From: Littorina saxatilis
Taxonomy: Eukaryota; Mollusca; Gastropoda; Littorinimorpha; Littorinidae
Direction: 5' to 3'
NCBI RefSeq assembly: GCF_037325665.1
Contig: NC_090252.1
Span: 21,485,799 to 21,549,798, forward strand
Length of the DNA stretch: 64,000 nt
Notes under the pieces: generated by a model
What the model was told of the DNA's origin: nothing
Seen by the model: the letters and a program-made list of their open reading frames with translations, nothing else
Database searches by the model: none
Shown: in pieces, positions 10,806-21,381 of the stretch
Position numbering within the stretch: the stretch's first letter is position 1
Layout of the letters: each line of letters begins with the position of its first letter
Program-made: the position numbers and the translations under genes

Positions 10806-12658
10806 ACATGAAGTTTTCAACAGTATTCTTTGAACTTTATTTGTCAATGGCTATGTGATAATGTCACGCTTTTGGACCATGATTCTGAAAATTACCCTCA
10901 TACTACACTCTGACGATCTACACTCGTTGCTTTTTCAAATTTTATAATGCTTGCTTTTACTAGAATTTAAATATATTTAAAATGACAACACTCTTGTACG
11001 ACACAACAAGACAAGTACTGCAATGTTCTCTATATATATATGTGTCACGAAACAGATAAGAATTCAAATGCAATCAATTTTAAATCTGTTATTTTTCAGG
11101 CATGGGAATTAAAAATTGTACAAAAGGCTGAAAATTTGTAAGTAATAACAAAGTCGACGGCGCGAAGCACCTAGCCTTACTAGGGGGGGTCCGGGGGCAT
11201 GCCCCCCCCCCCCCCGGAATTTTGTTCTCTCAAAAAAAAAAAAAATGGTGCAATTTGGTGTCATCTTAACTCCAAGTTTGCCATTTAATTCAGTTTTTAG
11301 AACTATTTTTGCCTCCCCATTTGTTTTTCAGCAGAAACTTCTGCTTTTTCGGCAGAACAAAAAAACAATTCGGCGAAAAATTGCCTTTCGGCGGACAATT
11401 CCCATGCCTGAAAAATAAATGAGATTTTAATTACAACTGTAAAGAACAAACCAATGTATCAAGTTTCAAGCTTCAAGATGAAATTCAATTATATAGTTTG
11501 GAGCGAGTAAAACAAATTGTTGACCAAAGTTTCAAACAATGTGCTCACAATGTGAGGGCACCACAGTTGATCCTTATTTAAAAAAAAGACAGATATAACG
11601 TCATCAAAGACCTAAAAGGGTATCATCTGGAAAAAACACACACACACACACACACTCACCACATACATGCATACACCACCACCCTTGTATCGATGCATGC
11701 TATATATGAAAACTTTAGTTCATATTGACTAAATGTAAACAAAAAATAAATCATAATCCAAACTTTGAATTTCCCGAATAACCATAATTATTTGTGTCAG
11801 AAGTATTTAGACATGGTTTTAAACTAATTACAAAGCAACACCTCGTGTCACAATCTTACAATCAAGTTGTTACCGATTGGTAAAGGTAAACACATACATG
11901 TATACGTTTTACTACCTTGCCAGGGACAAAGAAACAAAAACAGAGAGACAGAGCAAAAGAAGAGAAAGGCAGCCAGTCAGAAAGAAAGTCAGGTATGCAA
12001 TTAGTAAGCCAGGCAGATAAGCATTGATACATACAGGCACTCAGGCAGACAGATATACAGGCAGACACACAGACATGCAGAGACACAGCCAGGCAGAGAC
12101 ACAGGCAAGCAGGCAGGCAGACCAACATAAATATTTGGGAACATGTTTTAGACCATACCGTTTAACGCGTAAAAATAGTACTCAGTGCCGATGTCAGTGA
12201 TATCCTGGTCAACATGAATGTTGATTCCTACAACTGTGAACTCTTTGACTGTAGACAAATAATATTCTTACACATTTGGAATACAAAGAAGACATCAATA
12301 GTTTTAAATCTAAACTTAGCAAGAAAACGTATTGCAAAAAAAAAAATGTTGCATCCCAATGAAAGCGTTCTGTCCCATGTCCTTTCATTTAACCTTTCTA
12401 ATGCATTAAAGGAACTGACATTGATTATCCCGCACACCTTTGGGATCAACCATTTATTTTACATGGATTACGTGACCACCGCTCATAAATGGGTACACGT
12501 AAAATCGACCTGACAGAAACGCAAGGTACCAAATAGAATATCGACATAAAATGACAATACAGTTGTGTTCGTTATCCTATTTTTGTTAACATTTGATATG
12601 CATATGGGTTAGCATGATGTATGTGCATACACCAGCGCACAGACAGGCATACATAAAA
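10806..12658. other. Intron, mostly unrecognised
   Basis: Includes a C-run and A-run (11203-11246) near TTCGGCGGACAATTCCCATG, whose ATTCCCATGCCTGAAAAATA is the inverse of TTTTTCAGGCATGGGAATTA at 11092, so 11090-11420 is a small inverted-end repeat of about 330 bases. CAGG/CAGA-rich tract at 11930-12125. No exon. Confidence 0.5.
11560..11740 (-). repeat. 870-base repeat, diverged fragment
   Basis: Holds the family order on the minus strand (GATATAACGTCATCAAAGAC, a CA run at 11636-11655, ATACACCACCACCCTTGTAT, TTGACTAAATG) but with many differences. It is the oldest copy in the window. Confidence 0.6.

Positions 12659-12715
<57 letters not shown>
12659..12715. repeat. CA microsatellite
   Basis: (AC)n of about 56 bases, not attached to a recognised element. 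Confidence 0.95.
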
Positions 12716-12717
<2 letters not shown>

Positions 12718-12840
12718 CCTCACAGGTAAAACTAATAGGTGGGAAGAGGACAGCCCTATAGGTCACTGGACCACAGACTATCACCTCTGATTCTTGATGC
12801 GTGACTAATGGCGTGCGTAGTCCACGTGTAATTACGAACT

Positions 12841-13029
12841 TTGACACTTACTGGTAAAAAGGTCAAAGTCGTTATTGACCCTATGTTGGTAGGTCGGTCG
12901 TCGGAAAAAGGAGGGCGTCATTCTTGGGAGGTTATAGTTACAGTGTGAAAGGCATCCGTGCCGAGAAATTCGGTCGACACAAGGAGGGGGTCGTTCTTGG
13001 GAGAGGTCGTACCGGGGGGTTTCACTGTA
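12841..13029. mobile_element. Short DNA-transposon copy, TACAGTGAAACC end
   Basis: On the minus strand the end reads TACAGTGAAACCCCCCGGTA followed by CGACCTCTCCCAAGAACGAC. A second, similar motif GTTATAGTTACAGTGTGAAA with TTCTTGGGAGG lies at 12928-12950. This style is common in pogo-like MITEs. The left boundary is not clear. Confidence 0.45.
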
Positions 13030-13165
13030 CGTATACATAATTTGGTTACTTGCAAGTCAAAAGAATCATTTACCCCCAAAAGTCCTGTTTTATTTAGCTG
13101 GCTTGCAAATGTTATGTTTTATGTAACTCCTACTAATGCAAGTGTAGATCGTATGTGAGTCAAAG

Positions 13166-13867
13166 ATTTTGAGGGATACCATGACACAAAGCGCTGTATT
13201 GTAGCAATGGCCAAGTGGATTGCTTTCTATACTTCCAGGATGTTATGCTTACATACTACTAGACGTGCTTCAAATGTCGGATTTTACAGTTTTTTGTTTA
13301 GATGTTATGAAGAGAAAGTGTTCAAACGCGTCAAAGGATTGCTCACCTACTTCCAAAACATGCATGATTTCCCAAGTCTACAGACAAACGATTGGTTGAT
13401 GTACTGCCGTAATCTCATTTGCGTATGACCACTGACGTATATTTGCTAGCCATGTAAACACATTATACAACATATGGAACGTACATGCTGTTGTCAACAG
13501 ACAGTGGTTATTGACGAGTGCCTCTCAAATCATGCTTCGGTCACGCATGAGTGGGCGTGGCTGTAGCAGAGCAATCATTGCAAACATATCAAGCGTGTTT
13601 ACAGGCATAGCAAATACACACCATTGGTCATACGCAAATGAAACTTTGGCAGTGCTTTTATTATTACTGTGTCTGTAGACTTCCATGATGTTGTGGAGGT
13701 TAATGAATAATCCTATAAACATTGCAAAACATCTGAACAAATACCTGTAACAATCTGGATTATTTGAAGTACCTCGCGTATGCAGGCATACTATCCTGGA
13801 AGTTACACAGTAATCCATAAGCCATTCCTGAGAATACAGCACTTTTTGTCATGAAACCCCTCAAAAT
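13166..13867. repeat. Large inverted repeat, arms of about 300 bases
   Basis: The left arm starts TTTTGAGGGATACCATGACA at 13166; the right arm ends TGTCATGAAACCCCTCAAAA at 13867. Further matched pairs: AGCGCTGTATT/AATACAGCACT, CTTCCAGGATGTTATGC/GCATACTATCCTGGAAG and GCGTATGACCA/TGGTCATACGC. Arms differ at perhaps a quarter of positions and surround about 100 unpaired bases. Both arms carry similar short open frames (LFRCYEEKVF, LFRCFAMFIG), which follows from the inversion. It is an old inverted duplication or foldback transposon. Confidence 0.75.
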
Positions 13868-14755
13868 GACTTGGTTTTTTTTTACCACTCATGGAATCAT
13901 GCATCAGTAGGAATAACGAAACACGAAATATGCAAGCAAGAAAAGCAAAACAATGTTCTGGGTAGATCACTGATTTCATGACTTTCTTCTTGTATGCAAA
14001 ATGTTGCCTATTATCATTTTTCGTCGATTTTAATTGTTACCTTACGTTTTTGTCTGGTCGATTTTGGGGATATCTTTTTTTAAGCGGCGGTCATGTAATC
14101 CCTGTTCAAGATACCTTTGATCGGAAAGGTGTTAAATAGCTAAATGGACCGCATTAAATGGCATTGATAATTTAAATCAAATGACACAAACTAAAACGCT
14201 TTAATTGGGGTGCCACATTTGTTGAAATATTTAAAGTTTATTTTGTAAGGCATTTAAATGTTATTGCTGAATCTGATGATATGTATTTAAAACAAAAGGT
14301 TTACATAATTGATTTTGTTATAACCCACTTAAAATTAATAAAATTCATTATCATGAAGGATAAGAATCTGCACGTGAGTTTGCGCTGCTTAGTAAGCACA
14401 GTGTCCGTATGCATGCACGTCACATGTACTGTTTTGAACAGTCATCAAAATCACATACTGCTTTTATGATATTATCTGTCAGTAATAGAAACAAATATAG
14501 TGTAATTGCCATTGGTACTGTTGCCCCTGTTGGTCTAGGATTAGTACAGCTGAAAAGGACAGTCTGACATTCCCATGTTTGGTCCAATCAGAATAGACTA
14601 GCTGACACCATATGACTATGTTAACACACATAACAATCGTTTGAGCCATACTAAACCTTCATAAAATCACATATCTTTCTTTTCTTCTAAATTTAAAAAA
14701 AAATCCCAGTTTGCACATTCAAAAAAAAACAGTCAATCATAAACCATGTCCTTAC
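13868..14755. other. Intron, nothing recognised
   Basis: AT-rich sequence leading to the exon at 14756. No repeat copy, no domain. Confidence 0.5.
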
Positions 14756-14869
14756 CCCGAACACCGAGCTCAATAATCATGGTGGTCGATCTACATTCCA
14801 CTGTCCTTTTCCAGGTGTTAATACTTGTTCCACCATCTCCATCCAGTTCAAAGACATGCGGTTCTGAGG
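14756..14869 (-). CDS. Exon, C-terminal region, unknown domain
   Basis: Acceptor TATGTCAG, donor CGGG/GTAAGG, phase 1 to phase 1 (114 bases). It encodes SEPHVFELDGDGGTSINTWK followed by RTVECRSTTMIIELGVR. One cysteine. I do not recognise the domain. The open frame, both splice sites and the phase match to 19900 and 3365 are the evidence. It could instead join through a possible extra exon near 19.4 kb only if a further exon corrects the phase. Confidence 0.65.
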
Positions 14870-15115
14870 CTGACATACACCGACCCTTTCGTTTCTTGTA
14901 AATGCTCATCACAACCTTCGTTTTGAAGAGACATGTTCAAATAATATGTATTATGTAAAAGTTTTTCTTTCTGGCTGGTTCGGGGATGGGAAAGGGTAGG
15001 AGGGGAAGCATAAGTTGAGCAAACAGAGGTAAACAAAAGCAAACAACTTACGTTTGGAAGAGAAAGGTACGTTTAATAACTTTTCTTTTGATATTTTTAA
15101 TTCATAATAATAATG

Positions 15116-16040
15116 ATAATAATAATACTTGTCAGTAAGTACTGGTGTCACATGACTGATGTGAACCAGTTGATTGGCTAAAGGCGATGCGCTTAAAACT
15201 GTTAGCGCACTCTTGCATGGAGTGCACTAACTTTTCCACATAGCGTATTCTTCCGCCCTTTGCCTAAGCGAGAATGTACTCTCATCCTCAGAATTAATTA
15301 ATGACATGTAGCTTATATTTTCCACATTACCAAATGACCATAAATTCCCTGCGGCTCAAAGCAAAAGTGTTTTTTGTGTGGACAGATTGCATGCACTTGT
15401 GCCACATTGAAGCCCACTGATCTAAAAATAGAAGCCGCTGTGTAGTTTCGACTTGCGAAGATTTTTCTCATATGCCGTGTTAGTGGCATGTAGCTTATTA
15501 ACCACATTACCAAATGTGACCCTCCACCACGACATGATTCGCATGTCACCTCGCGCGGTTTTGCCCAAGGCTTAATATAAGTCCGGGGAGTGTCTGGTAA
15601 CAGTGTGAGGGTCACCTTAGTCACAGGCTTATAACTCAAACAGTTTTCGCTCTTTTGTAAAACGGGTTTCACCACTGGATAGAGAATAAAAAAACTCTTT
15701 AGAAAATGTAAAAATGTGAAAATCATGCAAATGTGACATGTGACTCATTTCGTGGTGGAGGGTCACAAATGATGAGTTAGTATACAATTCCCAACGACTA
15801 ACAGAAAACACAAGTGTTATTCCGATAATGTACCAGCTAGACCAGCATTTGGAAGTCGACTGACTCGATCGTCTCTGTCATAGGTAGCAGACTACACTGA
15901 AATACCGGGAAATACGACTGTATCAGCTCAGCAAATGAATGGTTTCCGAATTATTATTTTAAGGCAACAACAATCGGAATCGAAAACATGTAGGGTTTAG
16001 AACATTCTTACCATGTATAAGACTTATTACAAGCCTGCCT
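15116..16040. repeat. Local interspersed repeat, first copy
   Basis: Shares with 17775-18310: CTTGTCAGTAAGTACTGGTG, GATGTAGCTTAT..CCACATTACCAAAT (also TGTAGCTTATTAACCACATT at 15489), TTTGGAAGTCGACTGA and GAACATTCTTACCATGTA. Divergence is high. 17085-17170 is a third, partial copy (TTCAGAGCATTCTTACTGTT). These look like old copies of an element of at least 500 bases. Nothing coding is recognised. Confidence 0.6.
15516..15766. mobile_element. MITE, 251 bases, with AAAT duplication
   Basis: Inverted ends GTGACCCTCCACCACGA at 15516 and TCGTGGTGGAGGGTCAC ending at 15766, with further pairing of the GCATGTCAC motifs inside. AAAT flanks on both sides (15512-15515, 15767-15770). Inserted in the local repeat CCACATTACCAAAT, whose uninterrupted form is seen at 15325 and 17975. 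No coding capacity. Confidence 0.8.
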
Positions 16041-17631
16041 TATTCGTGCAGACTCAGTGCAACGTGACGAGCAAGTTTTGATTTTGAAATGAGACTGCAG
16101 TGGTTCGATTGCCATAGCCTAGCAGACGACATAAACCCCGCTCAGCAAATTAACATGTTGGGCAAATGTGAACGATAAAAAACGCTCGCGCTGGACACGA
16201 GTAGTCTTCAGACTGGCTCGCTCCCCCAGTATGAAAGTTTTTGTCTTGTGCACGTTTAAGACCAACTGATTGCTCTGTGTGAATTACAGGCATTCCCTTT
16301 GCTATATAAGTACATTACATGCGAGCCGAGGATGTGCGTGGTGACTGGCCTTTCTATTTTATTTGATCACAGTGAAAAATATACTGCCGACCCTCTTCAT
16401 AACTGGTAAACTGGTCGCCCACGAAGTTCTTGTACTGTCCTGGCTCGCGGATTCTTGCATTTATCACGCCCCAGGTAGTTTTACCAAATTATTTAATGTA
16501 AAGTGAAGGTAAAAGACTGAAACATATGTAAACAAAGGAAACCATAAGAAAAAATACAAATTAATATGATAAAAATCAAAACACAAAATCGCGACCTCTA
16601 AACCACCGCAGTCGCGACCGAGCAACCAACGCTTGGTAGAAAATGGGGTACACAACAAATCAAATTATTCAAACACACAACGCGCAAAGCCTGGCAAATC
16701 GTCTCGCATGCGAGACGCATGCTTTTTTATGAGCTATATTTCTCGTCAGTGTGTGACGCGTTCGGCTTTTCTCGTCAGTGGGTGACGCGTTCGGCTGTGC
16801 TATCAGCTCAATGGCAGCGTGTTGCCCCGCCGGTGTGAACTCCTCCTACGTCCAAGTCGTTTTTGTGGTTTATTTCGCATTTAGGTCCCAGGTAACATTA
16901 TGAAGCTTTAATACGATCAATCGGACCTATTATCAAGTTAGTGTATTAACTTTTGAACGAACTGCGCCCAGTAGTTTCCCAGCAATAAGCTGTTAAGTGG
17001 AGAAAGACACGCAGACAGACACACAATTAAAGTCTGCTGAGCCCAAGTACTAGCGTACTCGGGGATAAAACGATGGGGATATAACACGTGTAGGGTTCAG
17101 AGCATTCTTACTGTTCATATTTAGTACCAGACTCCCCGATGAGTGAAGATACAACACGAGAAACATGCCATATTTATTTTGAAAATGTGCTAACCGTCGA
17201 CCTTGGGGGTAGTCAATTCAAGGAGAGTTACTCTGCAAAGTCAATCCGTCAAAGCTCGACTGGAGGTTTCAAATCACACAAAAACTAAGAGCGCAGACAG
17301 TCCTCTCTCCGAGTTCAAATAAGGTCTCTCTGAAATATTATCACTGTTTAGCTTAACTTTCTTTCTGTATTTGGTGTTTAACGTCATTTTCAACCACAAA
17401 GGTTATATCGCGACGGTTTAGCTTAACGCTACACTGGAATTTACCAACAGAAATTAAAACAAGAGTTTGCGTGTGACGAAAGCACGACACACTTGAGACA
17501 GCCTACACAAAAGTAGATCTTACACGACCTTACCACACAGTTATGCCTATCCAAATGCGCGTAGCAAAATGTGCGTGTTGCATATTCTTTTTTTATCTGG
17601 CGGTTCCGACAATGTCGTTATTGAAACAATC
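16041..17631. other. Intron with minor repeats
   Basis: TCTCGTCAGTGTGTGACGCG-TTCGGC occurs twice in tandem (16741-16795), next to the palindrome GTCTCGCATGCGAGAC. A SINE tail fragment lies at 17360-17418. Otherwise nothing recognised. Confidence 0.55.
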
Positions 17632-17749
17632 CCAGTGCACTAAGGGATTTATAGAGCAAATCTCGAAAATAATTATTAAACTCAGCGCTATGCGCTTCTT
17701 TCAATAATGAATTTTCTCGATTTGCTCTGTAAATCCCTTAGTGCACTGG
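17632..17749. repeat. Foldback element, 118 bases
   Basis: CCAGTGCACTAAGGGATTTA and its complement at the two ends, continuing AGAGCAAATC-CGAAAAT, around a central stem AGCGCTATGCGCTT. Arms about 48 bases with few differences. Looks like a small hairpin MITE. Confidence 0.8.
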
Positions 17750-17774
17750 AATGTTACATTTACTTAAATGATAA

Positions 17775-18310
17775 TACCTTGTCAGTAAGTACTGGTGTCA
17801 TATGACTAAGATGAGTTGATTAGCAGCTGACAATGCGCGAAAACTGTTAGCCCACTTCAAGAGTGCGTTATAACAATCACAGAGAGTGTGTTCATGTGCC
17901 TGCGCCCATTCTTTCGATTTGAGACAGTTCTTCTCATCCGGAGTGTAACTGATATGTAGCTTATCGTCTCCACATTACCAAATCATGCTTGACCCTAAAC
18001 TGTTACTCATCCTCAGTGTAACTGATATGTAGCTTATCGTCTCCACATTACCAAATCATGCTTGACCCTAAACTGTTACTTCCCCGCAGATAAAAGCACA
18101 AGTTTTTTTTTTCTGACAGATTTCGAGACCAGAATTTGGAAGTAGACTGATTCGATAGACTGTCCCAGGTACACGAAGCAGACGACACCGTCAGTTTAGT
18201 ACTAACATAAACGTTGTTTGCATATTTCAGGACAACGAAGCTTCGAAACATTCTTACGGTACCATGTAGTCATAGCACCAGCCTCCCAGATGAATGCAGA
18301 TACATTACAA
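17775..18310. repeat. Local interspersed repeat, second copy, with a 73-base tandem duplication
   Basis: Matches the copy at 15116-16040 segment by segment. Within it, 17943-18015 and 18016-18088 are almost identical (GTGTAACTGATATGTAGCTT ... CCCTAAACTGTTACT), a recent local duplication. Confidence 0.65.
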
Positions 18311-19899
18311 GAAATAACATGCCAACTGTATTTTTGGCAAATAAGCGAACCATATCGTGTCACTTTGACATCAGGCGACGTCACTCAATTGCTTCGGGAG
18401 TGTTTATCTTTTAGGAGCATAGAAACGTCTGTTTTGCTGCCAATAGATAACTGAATATATAAATCAAACTGTATGCTTAAGCTGTAACTCACACTGTAAG
18501 TTGCAGAGGATCTTCAAATCGTAAAAATGAATGGTTGTTGATTAAACCGTCAATACCCCGGAAATGTGCATCTGTGGTGAGACGCCTGTGAGGCATGGCA
18601 AAGCCGGTACACACACAAAAGTGGATCTCACTCGACATGTCCACAAAATAATCCAAACGCCCGCAGTAAAATGTGCCTTGTCATGCGAATGCCATTTGCC
18701 AAAACAGACTTTCCAACATCAAATGCTGGTAAAATACCAGCATAACAAATTGTGGTATGGGGGAGGTTGGCACGAGTGTGTCTGGTCTTAGAAACAAGTT
18801 ACTCACAAAAACAGGTGTTTGAAAAATGAAACTTAAGATATAATTATGATTGAAGATCAAGTAATTCAAACAATCTACTTTGGAAGATAATTTAAGTTAC
18901 TTATACAAAGGTATGATGGGGAGAAAAAGTTGTTCAGATAACCTGTTTTAAACGAAACGCAGAAAGTTGTTCATGACAAAGTTCCTTCCTTATGGCAGGA
19001 GATGATACTACGTTTAAGTGAACCAAAATCACAATATTTTTCAGTAAAATCCGTTGTAAATCCTCTGATGATCGGTCGTATGTCGTAAGAGAGAGGTAGA
19101 AATAATGTAATAGTACAACATACCAAGAAATAGAAAGATAACTAATACATCAGATACAAATTGGTCATAATATTGAGAGAGCCATAACATAGAAGGGTAG
19201 TAATGGTAGGTACCACTGTTTTTAGATACACATTACCAATAAAAACAACCACTCTTATATATACAAGGACCTGAGGCCCAACCCTTGTGAGACTATATGC
19301 AGCATTTGAACAAACCGGCAAACAAGAGAAAAAAGCTTTACCCCGAGAAGTCCTCTTTCCTGTGGTACAACAAATATGTTGACGTTTTTTGTAGCCCGAG
19401 GAACCTGCTGATTGCTATTACTTGTTGCATGATGTCCCATTGAATGACTAGTCCAGACAAATTGGTGATATGCTGAAAAATTAACAACATTCACAGTGAG
19501 CATCCGTAATATAAATATAAAAACATTATCTGTGCTAGTTATCATCTTAAAAAATGCACTTTTAATTTCACTCTTAATAATTCAAACTCCATTCCATTTC
19601 AAGAGCAAATAGTTTCTATAGACTCAGAGGTCTTTGAATGATGAATTAATTAAGTCTGTGCAGTAGCAATGATTTAGTAACACAAGATAATCAAATCTTC
19701 CATGCACAGATCATTCTCTACTTAAAGACTCGAACTTGAACTCGTTGCATCTTGTATTAATCAATAAAGTTATCAAATCATAGGGGCATTCCATCATTAC
19801 GAACGCCAACCCCCCTCCCCACACCCCCCTCGTATAAAATACCAAAACAGACACAGAGAAACAGCTAACATTCTGACGTACAGAGAAACACAAACTTAC
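18311..19899. other. Intron, no certain feature
   Basis: Holds the weak exon candidate at 19324-19487 and AT-rich sequence; no element recognised. Confidence 0.45.
19324..19487 (-). CDS. Possible extra (cassette) exon
   Basis: Minus strand, acceptor GTTAATTTTTCAG at about 19475 followed by an open stretch coding YHQFVWTSHSMGHHATSN... and ending LLG before GTAAAG near 19339. It can accept the phase left by the exon at 19900, but leaves in phase 0, which does not fit the exon at 14869. It is therefore either not an exon, or part of an alternative form with another exon I did not find. No domain recognised; edges are approximate. Confidence 0.2.
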
Positions 19900-20073
19900 T
19901 ATGAGCTTGCTTGCGGAATGGCGGAACGTAGAACCAAGTTAAAACAAAGCCTCTCTCCTGAGTCAGTGTGCTCCCATTCTTGGCCGTAATAAATCTAATT
20001 CTGTAGGATATTTGTTGCAAGCTTTTCCTTTGTTCTGAATTTGAGACAAAGACAATGATTGAGGTCTTGACCG
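19900..20073 (-). CDS. Exon, CUB domain last part
   Basis: Phase 1 to phase 1 (174 bases), donor CATA/GTAAGT. It encodes VKTSIIVFVSNSEQ..., the F-x-S-N-x strand of CUB, then a sequon (NGS) and ERGFVLTWFYV, matching the closing G-F-x-x-x-Y strand. Phase requires the acceptor GTTCCAGAG/CGG; two nearer AGs (GTCAG, TTCCAG) do not give the frame, so the exact 5' edge is less certain than the rest. Confidence 0.7.
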
Positions 20074-20151
20074 CTCTGGAACTGACACATATTGAAAGTG
20101 TTATTGAAAGTGTTGATGTTATTACACTATAACGATAAAAGAAAGACAAAA

Positions 20152-21203
20152 CAAGTCGCGTACCACGAAATTACTACATTCAGTCAAGCTGTGGAACTCA
20201 CAGAATGAAACTGAACGCACTGCATTTTTTTCACAATGACCGTAGTCCGCCGCTCGTGCAAAAGGCAGTGAAAGTAACGAGCCTGTTTAGTGCGGTAGTT
20301 ATTGCGCTGTGCTGCATAGCACGCTTTTCTCTAACTCTCTTCCTTTTAACTTTCTGAGCGTGTTTTTAATCCAAACATATCATATCATGTTTCTGGAATG
20401 TGAAACCGACAAGGAATAAGACCGGCACGGTTGACCTAGTGGTAAGGCGTCCGCCCCGTGATCGGGAGGTCGTGGGTTCGAACCCCGGCCGGGTCATACC
20501 TAAGACTTTTAAATTGGCCATATAGTGGCTGCTCCGCCTGGCGTCTGGCATTATAGGGTTAGTGCTAGGACTGGTTGATCCGGTGTCAGAATAATGTGAC
20601 TGGGTGAGACATGAAGCCTGTGCTGCGACTTCTGTCTTGTGTGTGGTGCACGTTATATGTCAAAGCAGCACCGCCCTGATATGGCCCTTCGTGGTCGGCT
20701 GGGCGTTAAGCGAACAAACAAACAAACAAAAGACAGGGAATAAGATGAAATTGTTTTTAAATCGATTTCGGAAATTTAATTTTAATCAAAATGTTTATAG
20801 TTTTAATTTTCAGAGCTTGTTTTTAATCCAAATATAACATATGTATCTGTTTTTGGAATCAGATAATGATATAGAATAAGATGAACGTAATTTTGGATCG
20901 TTTTATAAAAAAAAAAAATTACAATTTTTGGATTTGACCAAAGTCATCAATTATTCTTTAAGCCTCCAACCTGAAATGCAATACCAAAGTCCGGCCTTCA
21001 TCGAAGATTGCTTGGCCAAAGTTTCAATCAATTTGAATGAAAAATGAAGGTGTGACAGTTCCCCCTCAACTCTTAAAAAAAGCCGGATATGACGTCATCA
21101 AAGGCATTTATAAAAAAAAATGAAAAAAACGTCTGGGGATATCATACCTAGGAACTCTCATGTCAAATGTTATAAAGATCGGTTCAGTAGTTTACTCTGA
21201 TTC

Positions 21204-21278
<75 letters not shown>

Positions 21279-21381
21279 CACGGTCCTCGTATCGATTCCC
21301 ACACACACACACACACACACACATACACCACGACCCTCGTATCGATTCCCCCTCTATGTTAAAACATTTAGTCAAAACTTG
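20152..21381 (-). repeat. 870-base interspersed repeat, minus-strand copy with SINE
   Basis: Reverse complement of the family, beginning CAAGTCGCG and ending ACATTTAGTCAAAACTTGA, with a CA run at 21209-21273. A second short CA stretch with a duplicated CACGACCCTCGTATCGATTC segment follows (21275-21350). The SINE at 20421-20731 splits it. Between 20750 and 20830 a segment (TTTTTAATCCAAA...AACATATG) is present as in the family's own internal duplication. Confidence 0.82.
20421..20731 (+). mobile_element. tRNA-derived SINE, second family, in an 870-base repeat
   Basis: Same element as at 8187-8497, in plus orientation, with tail (CAAA)n. It interrupts the minus-strand copy of the 870-base repeat at GACAAGGAATAAG; the target is duplicated on the other side as GACAGGGAATAAG (one mismatch). 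The SINE is therefore younger than that repeat copy. Confidence 0.9.

Noticed and set aside
20421-20495. A tRNA gene on the plus strand
   Set aside because: It has A and B boxes, but is the head of a SINE with a matching full copy at 8187-8497.
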